From DATLFI01 sp035524895 (GTDB lineage Bacteria > Acidobacteriota > Thermoanaerobaculia > Multivoradales > Multivoraceae): a DNA stretch of 9,530 nucleotides. Under the pieces are notes generated by a model that was not told the origin of the DNA, did not search any database, and saw only the letters and a list, made by a program, of their open reading frames with translations. The stretch lies in assembly GCA_035524895.1 (NCBI GenBank), contig DATLFI010000193.1:1-9530 (forward strand). The letters are read 5' to 3'. The translations under genes were made by a program, and so were the position numbers. This document shows, one piece after another, positions 1-5,438 of the stretch (positions within the stretch are counted from its first letter, which is position 1; each line of letters opens with the position of its first letter).

Positions 1-592
1 TGCCTCCCGTGGCGAGCACCACGGCCCCGGCGCGGAACAGCCGAAAGCTACCGCGCTCCCGCTCGTAGCCGAAACCGCCCGCGATCCGGCCCCCGTCCAT
101 CAGCAGCCGCGTCAGCGTCGTCTCCATGAAGAAGTCGATGCCGCGGTGGACGCCATGGTCCTGCAGCGTGCGGATCATCTCGAGGCCGGTTCGGTCCCCG
201 ACGTGCGCCAGCCGCGGATAGCGGTGGCCCCCGAAGTTGCGTTGCAGGATGCGACCGTCCGCAGTGCGGTCGAACAGGGCGCCCCAGGCCTCGAGCTCCT
301 GGACCCGCTCGGGCGCCTCCTTGGCGTGGATCTCGGCCATGCGCGGATGGTTGAGGTACTGGCCGCCGCGCAGCGTGTCGGTGACGTGGACACGCCAGTC
401 GTCGCGTTCGTCGACGTTGCCGATCGCCGCCGCCACACCGCCCTCGGCCATCACCGTGTGCGCCTTGCCGAGCAGCGACTTGCTGACTACGGCCACCTTC
501 GCGCCGGCGGCCGACGCCTCGATCGCGGCGCGCAGCCCCGCACCGCCAGCGCCGACGATCAGCACGTCGTGCTCGAAGGTCTGGTGCTCCAT
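1..592 (-). CDS. sdhA: Succinate dehydrogenase/fumarate reductase flavoprotein subunit, N-terminal part (runs off left edge)
   Basis: This is the FAD-carrying catalytic subunit of complex II, which interconverts succinate and fumarate on the cytoplasmic side of the membrane. About 197 N-terminal residues are present; the stop lies beyond base 1. Residues 10-20 form the Rossmann dinucleotide-binding motif (VLIVGAGGAGL). Residues 43-52 read KAHTVMAEGG; His45 matches the histidine that covalently binds FAD in SdhA/FrdA proteins. The segment RGGQYLNHPRMAEIHAKEAP and the final VVLATGG also fit the FAD-binding domain. The ATG at 592-590 shares one base with the TGA of the upstream anchor gene (TGATG), and a GGAGG Shine-Dalgarno (605-601) lies 8 nt upstream, so the start is secure and translation is probably coupled. 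The order anchor-flavoprotein matches the mycobacterial sdh1 operon (Rv0249c-Rv0248c-Rv0247c), so an iron-sulfur subunit (sdhB) is expected further left. Whether it runs mainly as dehydrogenase or fumarate reductase cannot be told here. Confidence 0.95.
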   Translation of the reverse strand, partial: MEHQTFEHDVLIVGAGGAGLRAAIEASAAGAKVAVVSKSLLGKAHTVMAEGGVAAAIGNVDERDDWRVHVTDTLRGGQYLNHPRMAEIHAKEAPERVQELEAWGALFDRTADGRILQRNFGGHRYPRLAHVGDRTGLEMIRTLQDHGVHRGIDFFMETTLTRLLMDGGRIAGGFGYERERGSFRLFRAGAVVLATGG

Positions 593-1389
593 CAGAGGAG
601 CCTCCAGTCGGTCCACACCCCCATCGACACCAGCCGCACGTAGACGTCGGCGAAGCCCACCCACACCAGCGAGCACCACGCCCAGATCATGTGCCTGCGG
701 TTGAGCGCGCTGACGCAGCGGTAGCAGCCGTGGAGACCGGGGCTCTTCGAGATCTCGTTCTTGCTGCCGCCGACCAGGTGCCGGAGCGAGTGGCACCCCA
801 AGGTGTAGCCGCCGAGCAGCACCGTGTTGAGCGCCAGCACCAGCGTGCCGACCCCGACCCCGAGCTCCTGCCCGCCTCCGGGCGTCTCCCACCACAGCGC
901 CTTCCACACGTCGATCGACAGGAAGACCAGGAACGCCAGCGCCAGGTAGAGGAAGTACCGGTGCACGTTCTGCATGATCAGCGGCAGCTTCTCCTCGCCG
1001 CGGTAGCTCTTGCGCGGCTCTCCCACCGCGCACGCCGGCGGATCACCCCAGAACGCCTTGTAGTAGGCGCCGCGGTAGTAATAGCAGGTGAGGCGAAAGC
1101 CGGCCGGCGCCCACAAGATCAGGAACGCCGGCGAGAACGGCAGGAACGAGGGCCACCAGGCAGGCTTCGGCCCGAACCACGCGTGGTGCGAGTCGCCGAA
1201 CACCTCCGGCGAGTACATCGGCGAGAGGTACGGACCCCAGGAGTAGTGATCGCCCTGGAACGCTGCCCACGTCGAGTAGACGATGAAGGCGGAAAGCCCC
1301 ACGAACACCGCGGTCGGCTGGGTCCACCAGGCGTCGCGGCGCTGCGTCTCACCAAAAGAGCGCCGCTTCAGCACGGCGTCGACGGCCAT
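592..1389 (-). CDS. sdhC: Five-helix succinate dehydrogenase membrane anchor, Sdh1 (mycobacterial) type
   Basis: This 265-residue integral membrane protein should anchor the SdhA/SdhB pair and pass electrons to quinone. Five hydrophobic segments are visible, at about residues 26-43, 83-100, 142-165, 177-200 and 233-258; classical SdhC and SdhD have three each, so this is the single-polypeptide anchor. Length, helix number and position directly before sdhA match Rv0249c of M. tuberculosis Sdh1. Notable residues are Cys199-His200 and His204 at the end of helix 4 (LGCHSLRH) and His220, Cys222 and Cys225 just before helix 5 (HGCYRC). This clustering is compatible with the membrane-embedded Rieske-type 2Fe-2S cluster described, from memory, for mycobacterial Sdh1; ligand assignment here is inference. 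Two more cysteines are Cys102 and Cys120. The ATG at 1389 has a GGGAG Shine-Dalgarno 8 nt upstream. The gene has its own promoter (see 1438-1466) and overlaps sdhA by one base. Confidence 0.85.
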   Translation of the reverse strand: MAVDAVLKRRSFGETQRRDAWWTQPTAVFVGLSAFIVYSTWAAFQGDHYSWGPYLSPMYSPEVFGDSHHAWFGPKPAWWPSFLPFSPAFLILWAPAGFRLTCYYYRGAYYKAFWGDPPACAVGEPRKSYRGEEKLPLIMQNVHRYFLYLALAFLVFLSIDVWKALWWETPGGGQELGVGVGTLVLALNTVLLGGYTLGCHSLRHLVGGSKNEISKSPGLHGCYRCVSALNRRHMIWAWCSLVWVGFADVYVRLVSMGVWTDWRLL

Positions 1390-1437
1390 TCTGGAGTCTC
1401 CCTACGGGGTTGCGGTCAGAGGCGGCGGACCGGGCGC

Positions 1438-1466
1438 ATTCCAGCGCATGGGTCGGAGCGTGTCAA
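1438..1466 (-). promoter_or_regulatory. Sigma70-like promoter of the sdh operon
   Basis: Reading the minus strand, a perfect TTGACA (-35, bases 1466-1461) is followed by a 17-nt spacer and TGGAAT (-10, bases 1443-1438, four of six consensus positions). Transcription would start near 1431, leaving about 40 nt of leader that carries the GGGAG ribosome site before the sdhC ATG. A perfect -35 at ideal spacing in such GC-rich DNA is unlikely by chance. No operator is evident. Confidence 0.65.
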
Positions 1467-1471
1467 GGAAA

Positions 1472-1504
1472 CGGGCGAGCCTCTGATTCCCTCAGGACCG
1501 CCCG
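1472..1504 (-). terminator. Possible weak terminator hairpin at the end of the EamA gene
   Basis: On the minus strand a 6-bp outer stem CGGGCG/CGCCCG (1504-1499 with 1477-1472) encloses a second stem, CCTGA with TCAG plus a bulge, and is followed by TTTCC. The hairpin contains the TGA stop of the permease gene (1494-1492) and lies just upstream of the sdh promoter, a sensible place to end the upstream transcript. The T-run is only three bases, so termination may be weak or the structure may be incidental. Confidence 0.35.
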
Positions 1505-2442
1505 TCGACCTCCTGCCCGCCCGCCGCTTTGGCCCGGTGACCCCGCCCAGCCAGCGCGACGCCCGCGAGCACCAGCGCGCCGCCCGCGATCGAGCGCGCG
1601 GTCACAGGCTCGTCGAACAGGGTCCAACCGATGACCACCGCGACCACCGGGATCATGTAGGCGATGAGTGACAGCCGCGTCGCCGGCATGTGACGCAGCA
1701 GCCAGAAGTAGACCGTGAAGGTGACCGCAGAACCGGCGATCGCGAGGTAGAGCAGAGCGCCGATCGAGACCGCGTCGAACACCAGCCGCTGGTCGCGCTC
1801 CAGTGCCAGCGCTGCGGCGCCCATCACGCCGGCGGCGACGCCCATGGCGATCGCGTTGAGCGAGATCGGATGGATCCCCTCGCCGTAGCGCTTGACCATC
1901 ACGTTGCCGAGCGCGGACGAGAACGGCGCGACCAGCATCACCGCCGACGCCTCGAGCACGCGCGGGCCGCCGAGCAGCGCGAAGTCCTGCGAGAAGATCA
2001 CCGCCACACCGGCGAAGCCCGCGAGCATGCCCAGCGTCGCCGGCCCGGCCAGGCGCTCGCCGGGCAGCATGAAGTGTGCGAGCCCCGCGAGAAACAGCGG
2101 GAAGGTCGCGAACAGCAGCGACGCGAGGCCCGACGGCACCCACTGCTGCGCCCAATAGGTCACGCCGTACGAGATGCAGAACGCGCACAGCCCGTGCACC
2201 AGCCACAAGCGTCGCTCGATCCTGCTGCCGCGCAGCGGAACGCCGATCGCCCGCGCGAGCAGCACCAGGAGCAGCGACGCGAGCGCGAACCGCATCGCGA
2301 CACCCGACAGCGGCGGGATCCCTCGCAGCCCGACGTGGATCACGCTCCAGGTGGTGCCCCAGATCAGGCACAGCCCAGCGATCGCGACCGCGGCGACGGC
2401 GCGGCCGGGCGGTTGGTCGAGGATCTGGCGTAGCGGCGGCAA
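1492..2442 (-). CDS. EamA/DMT-superfamily permease (RhaT/YdcZ-like), substrate unknown
   Basis: This is a drug/metabolite-transporter family inner-membrane protein with two EamA repeats and about ten predicted helices. Repeat 1 begins with GLCLIWGTTWSVIHVGLRG and includes the family-typical SGLASLLFATFPLFLAGL followed by a loop with PGERL. Repeat 2 includes GSAVTFTVYFWLLRHMPATR, AYMIPVVAVVIGWTLFDEPV and the closing helix AGGALVLAGVALAGR. Family members export amino acids, metabolites or drugs; substrate cannot be predicted. The start is uncertain. The frame is open back to a TTG at 2568 and a GTG at 2559, but those starts would overlap the divergent gene and add a polar low-complexity stretch of about 40 residues. 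I chose the TTG at 2442-2440 (sequence LPPLRQILDQPPGRAV), about 20 residues before helix 1 and downstream of a possible -10 box. No strong Shine-Dalgarno is seen. The protein is about 316 residues with this start, normal for the family. It has no evident functional link to sdh. Confidence 0.85.
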   Translation of the reverse strand: MPPLRQILDQPPGRAVAAVAIAGLCLIWGTTWSVIHVGLRGIPPLSGVAMRFALASLLLVLLARAIGVPLRGSRIERRLWLVHGLCAFCISYGVTYWAQQWVPSGLASLLFATFPLFLAGLAHFMLPGERLAGPATLGMLAGFAGVAVIFSQDFALLGGPRVLEASAVMLVAPFSSALGNVMVKRYGEGIHPISLNAIAMGVAAGVMGAAALALERDQRLVFDAVSIGALLYLAIAGSAVTFTVYFWLLRHMPATRLSLIAYMIPVVAVVIGWTLFDEPVTARSIAGGALVLAGVALAGRGHRAKAAGGQEVDGRS

Positions 2443-2506
2443 GGCGAGGCGCTCGGTGAGGCGCGGATTGTAGTGGGCGGTCCCACGGCGCGTAGCATCT
2501 GGACCC
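2443..2506. promoter_or_regulatory. Divergent promoter region between the EamA and Mur-ligase genes, with an inverted repeat
   Basis: This short region separates two divergently read genes. On the plus strand, TAGCAT (2493-2498) could be a -10 box with TTGTAG (2468-2473) as a poor -35 at 19-nt spacing; the TTG start codon begins 8 nt after the -10. On the minus strand, TACAAT (2472-2467) is a good -10 match but has no recognisable -35. Between the two lies a perfect inverted repeat GTGGG-CGGT-CCCAC (2473-2486), placed where a bound regulator would block both promoters. The operator role is inference from position only. Confidence 0.35.
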
Positions 2507-4285
2507 TTGGACGCCCCGCCCTCCTCCGAGCTCGAGCAGGTCGACTCGCGCCGGCTCACCGGCCCCAACCTGCTGTGGTCTCGGCCGGGAGCGGTGCTCG
2601 ACGTGCGTTTGTTCCCGGAAGGTCAACCGCTGACTCCCGGCTCGGCACGCCGGATCGAGCCGGCAGTAGCGGCCTGGCGCGTCGAGGCGCGGCGCATCCT
2701 CGACGCGGTGGGCTGGCACAACGAAGAGCTGGCCTGGCGCCAGTTCCCCGACGGCGCCAGCCTGGCGCTGAGCGCGCCGGTCGATGTGCTGTACGCCGCC
2801 ACCGAGGTCAACGAGTGGGCGTGGCGTGCGGCGCTGCGCCGCCAGAACGCTGACGCGCCGAGCCTCGGCGAAGTCGGCGCCGCGGCGGCGGAGCTGCGCC
2901 GCACCATCGATGCCGAGCGCAAGCCCGCTCTGCTCCGGCTGCGCGCGGCAACGCTGCGCCGCGATCTGCGCTTCACCAGCGACGACGACCTGGTCTCGGT
3001 AGGAAGTGGCGCCGGCTCGCGCACGTTCCCGACCAGCGACCTGCCCGAGCCCGGCGACGTGCCCTGGCACGAGGTCCACGACGTGCCGGTGGCGCTGGTC
3101 ACCGGCACCAACGGCAAGACCACCACGGTGCGGCTGCTCGCCGCGATCGCGCGCGCGGCGGGGCTCGCCGCTGGCTTTTCCTCGACCGAGGGCGTCCAGA
3201 TTGGCGAGGAGCTGGTCGAGCGCGGCGACTACTCGGGCCCCGGAGGCGCGCGCAAGGTCCTGCGCGACCGGCGCGTCGAGCTGGCGGTGCTCGAGACCGC
3301 GCGCGGGGGCATGCTGCGCCGCGGGCTGGTCACCGACCGCGCCGAGGTCGGCGTGGTGACCAACGTCGCCGCCGACCACCTCGGCGAGCTCGGCATCGCC
3401 GACGTGACCGCGCTCGCCGAGGTGAAGCTGATGCTCCGCCGCGTGGCGCGGGTCCTCGTGCTCGGTGCCGACGACGACGCGCTGGTGGCCGCCGCCGGGA
3501 GGCTCGTGCCGCCCGAGGTGCCGGTGGTCTGGTTCGGGCTCGAGCCCGACCGCGGCGTGGTCCACGGCGCGCGCTGCCGCGGCGACGCAGCGCTGCTGCT
3601 CGAAGGCAACGAGTTGGTGCGCTACCGCGGACCGGCCCTGGACTCCGACGGCCGCCGCGTGCCGTGGGGACGAGTGGTGCTGGCTCGCTCGGAGGAGCTG
3701 CCGCTCGCGCTCGGCGGCGCTGCGCGTCACAACTTCGCCAACGCGCTCGCCGCGGCAGCCGCCGCGGCGCAGCTCGGACTCGACGACACTGCGATCCACG
3801 CAGCGCTTGCGAGCTTCGGCAGCGACCCGCGACACAATCCCGGTCGCCTCGATCGCCACGACGTCGGCGGCGTCACGGTCCTGGTCGACTTCGCGCACAA
3901 CCCTCACGGCCTCGACGCGCTGTTAGCCACCGCCCGCGCCCTCTCGCCGCGCCGCCTGCTGTTGGTGCTCGGCCAGGCCGGCGACCGTGACGACGAAGCG
4001 ATCCGCGACCTCGCGCGCACCGCCTCGCGCTACACGCCCGACCGCTTCGTGCTCAAGGCCCTGCGCGACTACCAGCGCGGGCGCGCCGACGGCGAGGTCG
4101 AGTCCATCCTCGAGCAGGAGCTGCTCCGGCTAGGCGCTCCACCGGATTCGATCGTCCGCGTCGCAGGCGAGGTCGAGGCGCTGCGCAGCGCGCTAGCGTG
4201 GGCCGAGCCCGGGGACGTCGTGCTCCAGCTCGTGCACTCGCATCGCGAGCAGGTGTTGGAGCAGTTGCGGCTATGGCAATCTTGA
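2507..4285 (+). CDS. Mur ligase family protein related to the C-terminal half of cyanophycin synthetase (no ATP-grasp domain)
   Basis: This is a 592-residue cytoplasmic ATP-dependent amide-bond ligase of the Mur fold. The P-loop is GTNGKTTT (200-207). It is followed by ETARGGMLRRGL (263-274), a signature typical of cyanophycin synthetase Mur domains; TNVAADHLG (285-293); a GGAARHNFANALAAA segment (403-417); and in the C-terminal domain DFAHNPHGLDAL (461-472) and GQAGDRDD (489-496). Residues 18-195 begin with LTGPNLLWSRPGAVLDV, reminiscent of the N-terminal domain of CphA, but the large ATP-grasp domain of CphA is absent. It may therefore add one amino acid to a peptide or small molecule rather than make cyanophycin alone; substrate unknown. 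The only usable start is TTG 2507: the in-frame stop at 2471 excludes earlier ones, and the conserved sequence begins near residue 14. No Shine-Dalgarno is seen, and a possible -10 box lies 8 nt upstream, so translation may be nearly leaderless. It is transcribed away from EamA. Confidence 0.85.
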   Translation: MDAPPSSELEQVDSRRLTGPNLLWSRPGAVLDVRLFPEGQPLTPGSARRIEPAVAAWRVEARRILDAVGWHNEELAWRQFPDGASLALSAPVDVLYAATEVNEWAWRAALRRQNADAPSLGEVGAAAAELRRTIDAERKPALLRLRAATLRRDLRFTSDDDLVSVGSGAGSRTFPTSDLPEPGDVPWHEVHDVPVALVTGTNGKTTTVRLLAAIARAAGLAAGFSSTEGVQIGEELVERGDYSGPGGARKVLRDRRVELAVLETARGGMLRRGLVTDRAEVGVVTNVAADHLGELGIADVTALAEVKLMLRRVARVLVLGADDDALVAAAGRLVPPEVPVVWFGLEPDRGVVHGARCRGDAALLLEGNELVRYRGPALDSDGRRVPWGRVVLARSEELPLALGGAARHNFANALAAAAAAAQLGLDDTAIHAALASFGSDPRHNPGRLDRHDVGGVTVLVDFAHNPHGLDALLATARALSPRRLLLVLGQAGDRDDEAIRDLARTASRYTPDRFVLKALRDYQRGRADGEVESILEQELLRLGAPPDSIVRVAGEVEALRSALAWAEPGDVVLQLVHSHREQVLEQLRLWQS

Positions 4286-4309
4286 CGCCAACAGGATGCA
4301 GGGTATCGT
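4282..4309 (+). promoter_or_regulatory. Sigma70-like promoter for a leaderless transcript
   Basis: TTGACG (4282-4287, five of six -35 positions) is followed by a 16-nt spacer and TATCGT (4304-4309, four of six -10 positions). Six bases after the -10 hexamer comes ATG (4316), so the predicted transcription start is the A of that ATG, the usual geometry of a leaderless mRNA. The -35 box contains the stop codon of the Mur-ligase gene. The promoter now precedes a broken PIN gene and may supply transcription to the transporter operon starting at 4581. Confidence 0.5.
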
Positions 4310-4315
4310 CTCGAC

Positions 4316-4584
4316 ATGCACCTGAGGATCAGCACGCTGGTCGATCCCGCGCGATCTTCATCTACCACTTCACCGGCGCTTCCGAGGCTGTGGATGTCGT
4401 CGCCGTCGAGAGTGGAACGCTCCTGCGCTCCGCCGACGTGCGTTCGCGCCATGGTCTGCTCGTCCACGATTCCCTGGTCGTGACCTCGGCGCTCGACCAC
4501 GGCGCGGTAGCGTTGGCCTCGAGCGACCGTGACTTCGCCACGCTCGAGGAGCTGCAGTGGTTCTCACCGAGGGATCTCGGATGA
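4316..4584 (+). pseudogene. PIN-domain (VapC-like) ribonuclease remnant with a frameshift and an internal deletion
   Basis: Two PIN-domain fragments are recognisable. The ATG at 4316 opens MHLRISTLVDPA, carrying the first-strand aspartate expected of a PIN fold, but that frame then runs off and stops near 4480. A second frame continues with AIFIYHFTGASEA and, after a jump, VDVVAVESGTLLRSADVRSR, HGLLVHDSLVVTSALDHGA and SSDRDFATLEELQWFSPRDL, which match the usual C-terminal half with its two acidic positions. Removing one CG from the CGCGCG run near 4351 would join the fragments as LVDPAIFIYHFTG. Some 50-60 residues normally lying between the first loop and the C-terminal half, including the conserved mid-domain glutamate, are missing. 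So no active nuclease is expected. An in-frame ATG at 4273 could make a 103-residue product containing only the second frame. No antitoxin gene is adjacent. The TGA overlaps the ATG of the next gene (ATGATG at 4581). Confidence 0.6.
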
Positions 4585-5435
4585 TGCGGAGCCCGCCATC
4601 CACTCTGCAGGAACCGGCCATCGCCACCCCTCGGCCCGATGGCGCGGCGCCACCGCTGCTCGAGGTGACCGGGCTGTCGCTCCGCTTCGGCGGTGTGCAG
4701 GCACTCGACGACGTCTCGTTGACGGTCGGCCGGGGCAACATCTTCGCCATCATCGGGCCGAACGGCGCCGGCAAGACCAGCCTGCTCAATTCGCTGAGCG
4801 GCCTCTACCGCCCCCAGTCGGGAAGCATCCGCTACCACGCCCACGACGGGAACGACCCCGTCGACCTGCTGCGGCTGCGCCCGCACCGCATAGCGCGCCT
4901 CGGCATCGCTCGCTCGTTCCAGAACATCGAGCTCTTCCGCCACATGACGGTGCTCGACAATCTCATGCTCGGGCGCCACGTCCACATGCGCGGCGGCGTG
5001 CTCTCTTGTGCGTTCTACTGGGGAGCGCAGCAGCGCGAGGAGATCGCGCACCGGCGCGCGGTGGAGGGGGTGATCGACTTCCTCGAGATCGAGGCGCTGC
5101 GCCACCGCCCCGTGGGCACGCTCGCCTACGGCCTCCAGAAACGTGTCGAGCTGGCGCGCGCGCTCGCGCTCGAACCGCGCCTGCTGTTGCTCGACGAGCC
5201 GATGGCCGGCATGAACGCCGAGGAGAAGGAGGACATGGCGCGCTTCGTCCTCGACATCCACGAGGAGCGCGGCGTCACCGTGGTCCTGATCGAGCACGAC
5301 ATGGGCGTGGTGATGGACCTCTCGAACCGCATCGCGGTGCTCGACTTCGGCCGCGTCATCGCGGAGGGACCTCCCGAGGAGGTGGCGCGCGACCCCGACG
5401 TCATCGCCGCGTATCTGGGCCAGCCTCACGGGTGA
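4581..5435 (+). CDS. livG: ABC transporter ATP-binding protein, LivG family
   Basis: This is one of the two cytoplasmic ATPases expected for a Liv/HAAT-type importer, 284 residues from the ATG at 4581. Visible motifs: Walker A GPNGAGKT (59-66), Q-loop Gln114 in RSFQNIEL, signature LAYGLQKRVELARAL (181-195) replacing the usual LSGGQ, Walker B LLLLDEP (201-207) with catalytic Glu206, and H-loop His239 in IEHDMG. The C-terminal VIAAYLG is typical of LivG. The LAYGLQKR signature fits a Liv subfamily that, as I recall, often sits beside acyl-CoA ligase genes. The ATG at 4581 is preferred over the upstream GTG 4557 because GAGGGA lies 6 nt before it and because it overlaps the stop of the PIN remnant (ATGA); about 25 residues of non-conserved leader precede the domain. 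The next gene starts 3 nt after the stop, so they are co-transcribed. Confidence 0.93.
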   Translation: MMRSPPSTLQEPAIATPRPDGAAPPLLEVTGLSLRFGGVQALDDVSLTVGRGNIFAIIGPNGAGKTSLLNSLSGLYRPQSGSIRYHAHDGNDPVDLLRLRPHRIARLGIARSFQNIELFRHMTVLDNLMLGRHVHMRGGVLSCAFYWGAQQREEIAHRRAVEGVIDFLEIEALRHRPVGTLAYGLQKRVELARALALEPRLLLLDEPMAGMNAEEKEDMARFVLDIHEERGVTVVLIEHDMGVVMDLSNRIAVLDFGRVIAEGPPEEVARDPDVIAAYLGQPHG

Positions 5436-5438
5436 GCG

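Noticed and set aside
691..1671. A 326-codon plus-strand frame opposite sdhC
   Set aside because: It is low-complexity Arg/Pro/Val/Gln-rich antisense translation; the minus strand carries a five-helix membrane protein with a good ribosome site and promoter.
1463..3907. An 814-codon open frame on the minus strand
   Set aside because: It is a shadow of the Mur ligase gene (opposite strand) and of the EamA gene (another frame); there is no recognisable motif.
4198..4315. N-terminal extension of the PIN-remnant frame into the Mur ligase gene
   Set aside because: The extension (MGRARGRRAPARAL...) is an out-of-frame reading of the Mur ligase C-terminus. PIN similarity begins only near 4350, and the promoter points to ATG 4316.
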